DNA of 7,535 bases, from NCBI GenBank assembly GCA_046758005.1, contig JBHHZJ010000130.1:1-7535 (forward strand). The letters are read 5' to 3'. Position numbers and translations under genes: made by a program. Under the pieces are notes generated by a model. It searched no databases and was not told the origin of the DNA. It saw only the letters and a program-made list of their open reading frames with translations. How positions within the stretch are numbered: position 1 is the stretch's first letter; the number at the start of each line of letters is the position of its first letter. Below are positions 6,251 through 7,535 of this stretch, in pieces. The stretch comes from JBHHZJ01 sp046758005. Lineage in GTDB: Bacteria > Pseudomonadota > Alphaproteobacteria > Kiloniellales > J153.

Positions 6251-6661
6251 CTAGGGCCGCTCGGGCTCGAGCATGGCGTCCAGCCGCGCCACCCGCTGGT
6301 ACAGCCGGTGGCTGCGCTCGAGCAGCTCGGCCAGACGTTCGGGCAGCGGCTCGTCGGCGACCGGCTCGCTCTGCCCGCAGACGTTGCGCCCGCCCAGCCG
6401 GTAGCGGGGCTGCGCCGCCTCCTCCCGCTCGAGCTCGCCGGCGTGGACCGCCTTCTGGACCAGCAGCCAGGCGATGACCTGCGCGACCCGGGAGGTCAGG
6501 CGCATGGACTCGCAGCTCGCCGCGATCCGGCCCGTGGGGCTCAGCTTCAACAGATCCGCCGGCCCCTGAAAGGTCACGTAATCGCGCGCGTCGCAGGCGA
6601 GCGCCACGGCTTCCGCGAAGGTGTTGTCGAAATAGGCGATGGGTTGGGCGGGCTCGCTCAC
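6251..6661 (-). CDS. rcdA: RcdA-family protein (DUF1465), regulator of CtrA degradation
   Basis: 136 residues from a GTG start. A TAA lies seven codons upstream in frame and no other start codon intervenes, so the start is well fixed. The family landmarks are YFDNTFAEAVALACDARDYV (10-29) and the helix around ESMRLTSRVAQVIAWLLVQK (51-70) followed by AVHAGEL; the C-terminal part (about 105-131) is another long amphipathic helix. In Caulobacter, RcdA is an adaptor that, with CpdR, PopA and the ClpXP protease, delivers CtrA for destruction at the start of S phase. Here the same role in control of the master regulator CtrA is inferred from the family alone. The gene ends 22 bases from the rpmE terminator and is divergent from the small heat-shock gene. 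Its leader carries a hairpin and a CtrA-like half-site (separate entries). Confidence 0.88.
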   Translation of the reverse strand: MSEPAQPIAYFDNTFAEAVALACDARDYVTFQGPADLLKLSPTGRIAASCESMRLTSRVAQVIAWLLVQKAVHAGELEREEAAQPRYRLGGRNVCGQSEPVADEPLPERLAELLERSHRLYQRVARLDAMLEPERP

Positions 6662-6716
6662 GGTTACGCTCGACCAGCCTTAGGTTGCGGATCAACCCTC
6701 CAGGATTCCGAGCCTA

Positions 6717-6756
6717 GGGGCCGGGACCTTAACAATTCGTTGGTCATCCCGGCCCC
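6717..6756 (-). other. Long hairpin in the rcdA leader with a CtrA-like half-site in its loop
   Basis: GGGGCCGGGA (6717-6726) pairs perfectly with TCCCGGCCCC (6747-6756). Inside, CC-AAC can pair with GTTGG. No T run follows on either strand, so it is not a standard terminator. The loop holds TTAACAAT (6729-6736), one base away from the CtrA half-site TTAACCAT. A GANTC site (GATTC, 6704-6708), the CcrM methylation target, lies between the hairpin and the gene. What this region does is unknown. Confidence 0.4.
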
Positions 6757-6781
6757 GGTCCGCCCGGCCGATCTCTGAAAA

Positions 6782-6787
6782 AATATA
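6782..6787 (-). promoter_or_regulatory. Candidate -10 box for rcdA
   Basis: On the minus strand 6787-6782 reads TATATT, five of six to the housekeeping -10, in the most AT-rich stretch of the gap (6776-6795). The bases 16-18 upstream do not resemble a -35 box, as is often so for activator-dependent promoters. It would give rcdA a leader of roughly 110 bases that includes the 6717-6756 hairpin. Confidence 0.3.
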
Positions 6788-6834
6788 ACCAAATCTGCCA
6801 CTTGTCTTGTGCCGGCCCGGCGCCCCGGTGCCCC

Positions 6835-6862
6835 CTTGAACCCGGTCCGGCCCTGACTATAT
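6835..6862 (+). promoter_or_regulatory. RpoH (sigma32)-type heat-shock promoter
   Basis: CTTGAA (6835-6840) and CTATAT (6857-6862) fit the alphaproteobacterial RpoH pattern CTTG, 17-18 bases, CYTATNT: CTTG is followed by an 18-base gap before CTATAT. The predicted start near 6869-6870 coincides with the first base of the leader's first hairpin. Confidence 0.7.
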
Positions 6863-6869
6863 CCGAATT

Positions 6870-6983
6870 GTCGTCGGGGACGCCGCAAGAGCCGGGTCCC
6901 CTCGGACGACGGGCATAGAGGGGTTCGACCATCGGGTGGACCCCCCGGAAAAACCATGTTGCTCGAAGGAGGATATGGCTATG
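6870..6983 (+). ncRNA. ROSE-type RNA thermometer in the small heat-shock gene leader
   Basis: The leader folds into a series of hairpins ending at the start codon. Hairpin 1 pairs GTCGTC-GGGGAC (6870-6881) with GTCCCC-GACGAC (6896-6910), with a three-base bulge. A second, imperfect hairpin can form from about 6920-6930 with 6934-6945. The last pairs CCATGTT-G-CT (6954-6963) with AGGATATGG (6970-6978), with G6961 bulged and a six-base loop CGAAGG, so part of the Shine-Dalgarno AAGGAGGA (6966-6973) is sequestered. The TTGCT opposite AGGA with a bulged G is the hallmark of ROSE elements, which melt at heat-shock temperature and let the ribosome in. The pairing was worked out by hand; the ROSE identity is by motif. 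Confidence 0.8.
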
Positions 6984-7454
6984 CGTACCATGGATCTTTC
7001 CCCGCTTCTGCGCGCCACCGTCGGGTTCGACCGGATGATGAACCTGCTCGACGCGGCGACCCGCCTGGACGAGGGCGCGCTCAGCTATCCGCCCTACAAC
7101 ATCGAGAAGACCGGCGAGGACGCCTACCGGATCGTCATGGCCGTGGCCGGGTTCGGCGAGGACGACCTCGACGTCACCGTCAAGGAGAGCAGCCTCGTCA
7201 TCTCCGGCAAGAAGGACAAGGCCGAGGCCGAGGACGCGAACGTCAAGTATTTGCACCGCGGCATCGCGACCCGCGCCTTCGAGCGGCGCTTCGACCTGGC
7301 CGACCACATCAAGGTCACGGGCGCGCGGCTCGAGAACGGCTTGCTGTACATCGACCTCGTCCACGAGGTGCCCGAGGCCATGAAGCCGCGCCGGATCAAG
7401 GTCGAGACCGCCGCGCCGTCGGCGCGCAAGGTCATCGAGGGCAAGGCGGCCTGA
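6981..7454 (+). CDS. Class A small heat-shock protein (Hsp20/alpha-crystallin family, IbpA-like)
   Basis: 157 residues from the ATG at 6981, chosen because AAGGAGGA ends seven bases before it and MRTMDLSPLLRATVGFDRM is the usual N-terminus of this group; the ATG at 6975 is too close to that site. The alpha-crystallin domain covers about 37-134, with YLHRGIATRAFERRFDLADH (90-109) and the ARLENGLLYIDL signature (115-126), followed by PEAMKPRRIKVE, whose IKV is the C-terminal I-x-I/V anchor. These proteins are ATP-independent holdases that form large cytoplasmic oligomers and bind unfolding proteins for DnaK/ClpB to rescue. Expression should be heat-induced twice, by the RpoH-type promoter and by the ROSE leader. 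It is a single-gene unit closed by the terminator at 7502-7533. Confidence 0.95.
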   Translation: MRTMDLSPLLRATVGFDRMMNLLDAATRLDEGALSYPPYNIEKTGEDAYRIVMAVAGFGEDDLDVTVKESSLVISGKKDKAEAEDANVKYLHRGIATRAFERRFDLADHIKVTGARLENGLLYIDLVHEVPEAMKPRRIKVETAAPSARKVIEGKAA

Positions 7455-7465
7455 CGAAGGCATGA

Positions 7466-7482
7466 CGCCCCGGACAGGGGCG
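7466..7482 (+). other. Small hairpin after the heat-shock gene
   Basis: CGCCCC (7466-7471) pairs with GGGGCG (7477-7482) over a five-base loop, 11 bases past the stop and without a T run. It may protect the transcript's 3' end ahead of the main terminator. Confidence 0.4.
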
Positions 7483-7501
7483 AACCTCGATCGTCACGCT
7501 C

Positions 7502-7533
7502 CGGCCGGGCAGGGATCCCAGCCCGGCCGTTTT
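7502..7533 (+). terminator. Intrinsic terminator of the small heat-shock gene
   Basis: Perfect 9-base stem CGGCCGGGC (7502-7510) with GCCCGGCCG (7521-7529), a ten-base loop containing GGGATCCC, then TTTT (7530-7533). The window ends two bases later. Confidence 0.9.
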
Positions 7534-7535
7534 CT

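Noticed and set aside
6207..6695. 162-codon minus-strand frame overlapping rcdA
   Set aside because: It is a shifted-frame shadow of the DUF1465 gene: its text is Arg/Ala/Gly-rich and it runs into the rpmE terminator loop.
1..7535. tRNA, rRNA genes, CRISPR arrays or replication origin
   Set aside because: I saw no cloverleaf with TTCGA-type arm in proper context, no regularly spaced direct repeats with unique spacers and no DnaA-box cluster.

Overview
The window is GC-rich, with third codon positions that are almost all G or C. It looks like a chromosomal segment of an alphaproteobacterium, probably Rhodospirillales-like. Four things support this: an RcdA-family (DUF1465) gene, which is essentially an alphaproteobacterial family; a cysteine-free ribosomal protein L31 of the type common in that class; an MsbA-related ABC exporter; and a class A small heat-shock gene preceded by what reads as an RpoH-type promoter and a ROSE RNA thermometer, a regulatory combination best known from alphaproteobacteria. 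The placement rests on recognised protein and RNA families; no database search was run.

Left part (1-3880, all + strand): the 3' part of a Pro/Ala-rich gene ending in an OmpA-like peptidoglycan-binding domain, with an apparent frame break near position 45. It is followed by a 0.37 kb gap holding a small element with imperfect terminal inverted repeats (about 866-1154). Next come two closely spaced genes encoding a MotA/TolQ/ExbB-like proton-channel protein and a MotB-like partner. The partner has one membrane helix carrying an aspartate, a very long coiled coil containing three 49-residue repeats, and a C-terminal OmpA-like domain. Together they look like an ion-driven, peptidoglycan-anchored envelope motor of unknown output.

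Middle (3888-6229): a convergent gene for a complete MsbA-type ABC exporter (minus strand), with a possible 30-codon upstream ORF overlapping its start. Divergent from it is rpmE (ribosomal protein L31), with a recognisable sigma70-type promoter, a good ribosome-binding site and a strong intrinsic terminator.

Right part (6251-7535): rcdA on the minus strand, whose product is known in Caulobacter as a ClpXP adaptor for CtrA turnover. Divergent from it is the small heat-shock protein gene. The 319-base region between them holds an rcdA leader hairpin with a CtrA-like half-site in its loop, a candidate rcdA -10 box, an RpoH-like promoter for the heat-shock gene, and a structured leader whose last hairpin masks the Shine-Dalgarno sequence. 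The window closes with a perfect-stem intrinsic terminator.

The most unusual items are the inverted-repeat element at 866-1154, the motor-like pair with the repeat-expanded stalk, and the fully readable two-layer heat control of the small heat-shock gene.
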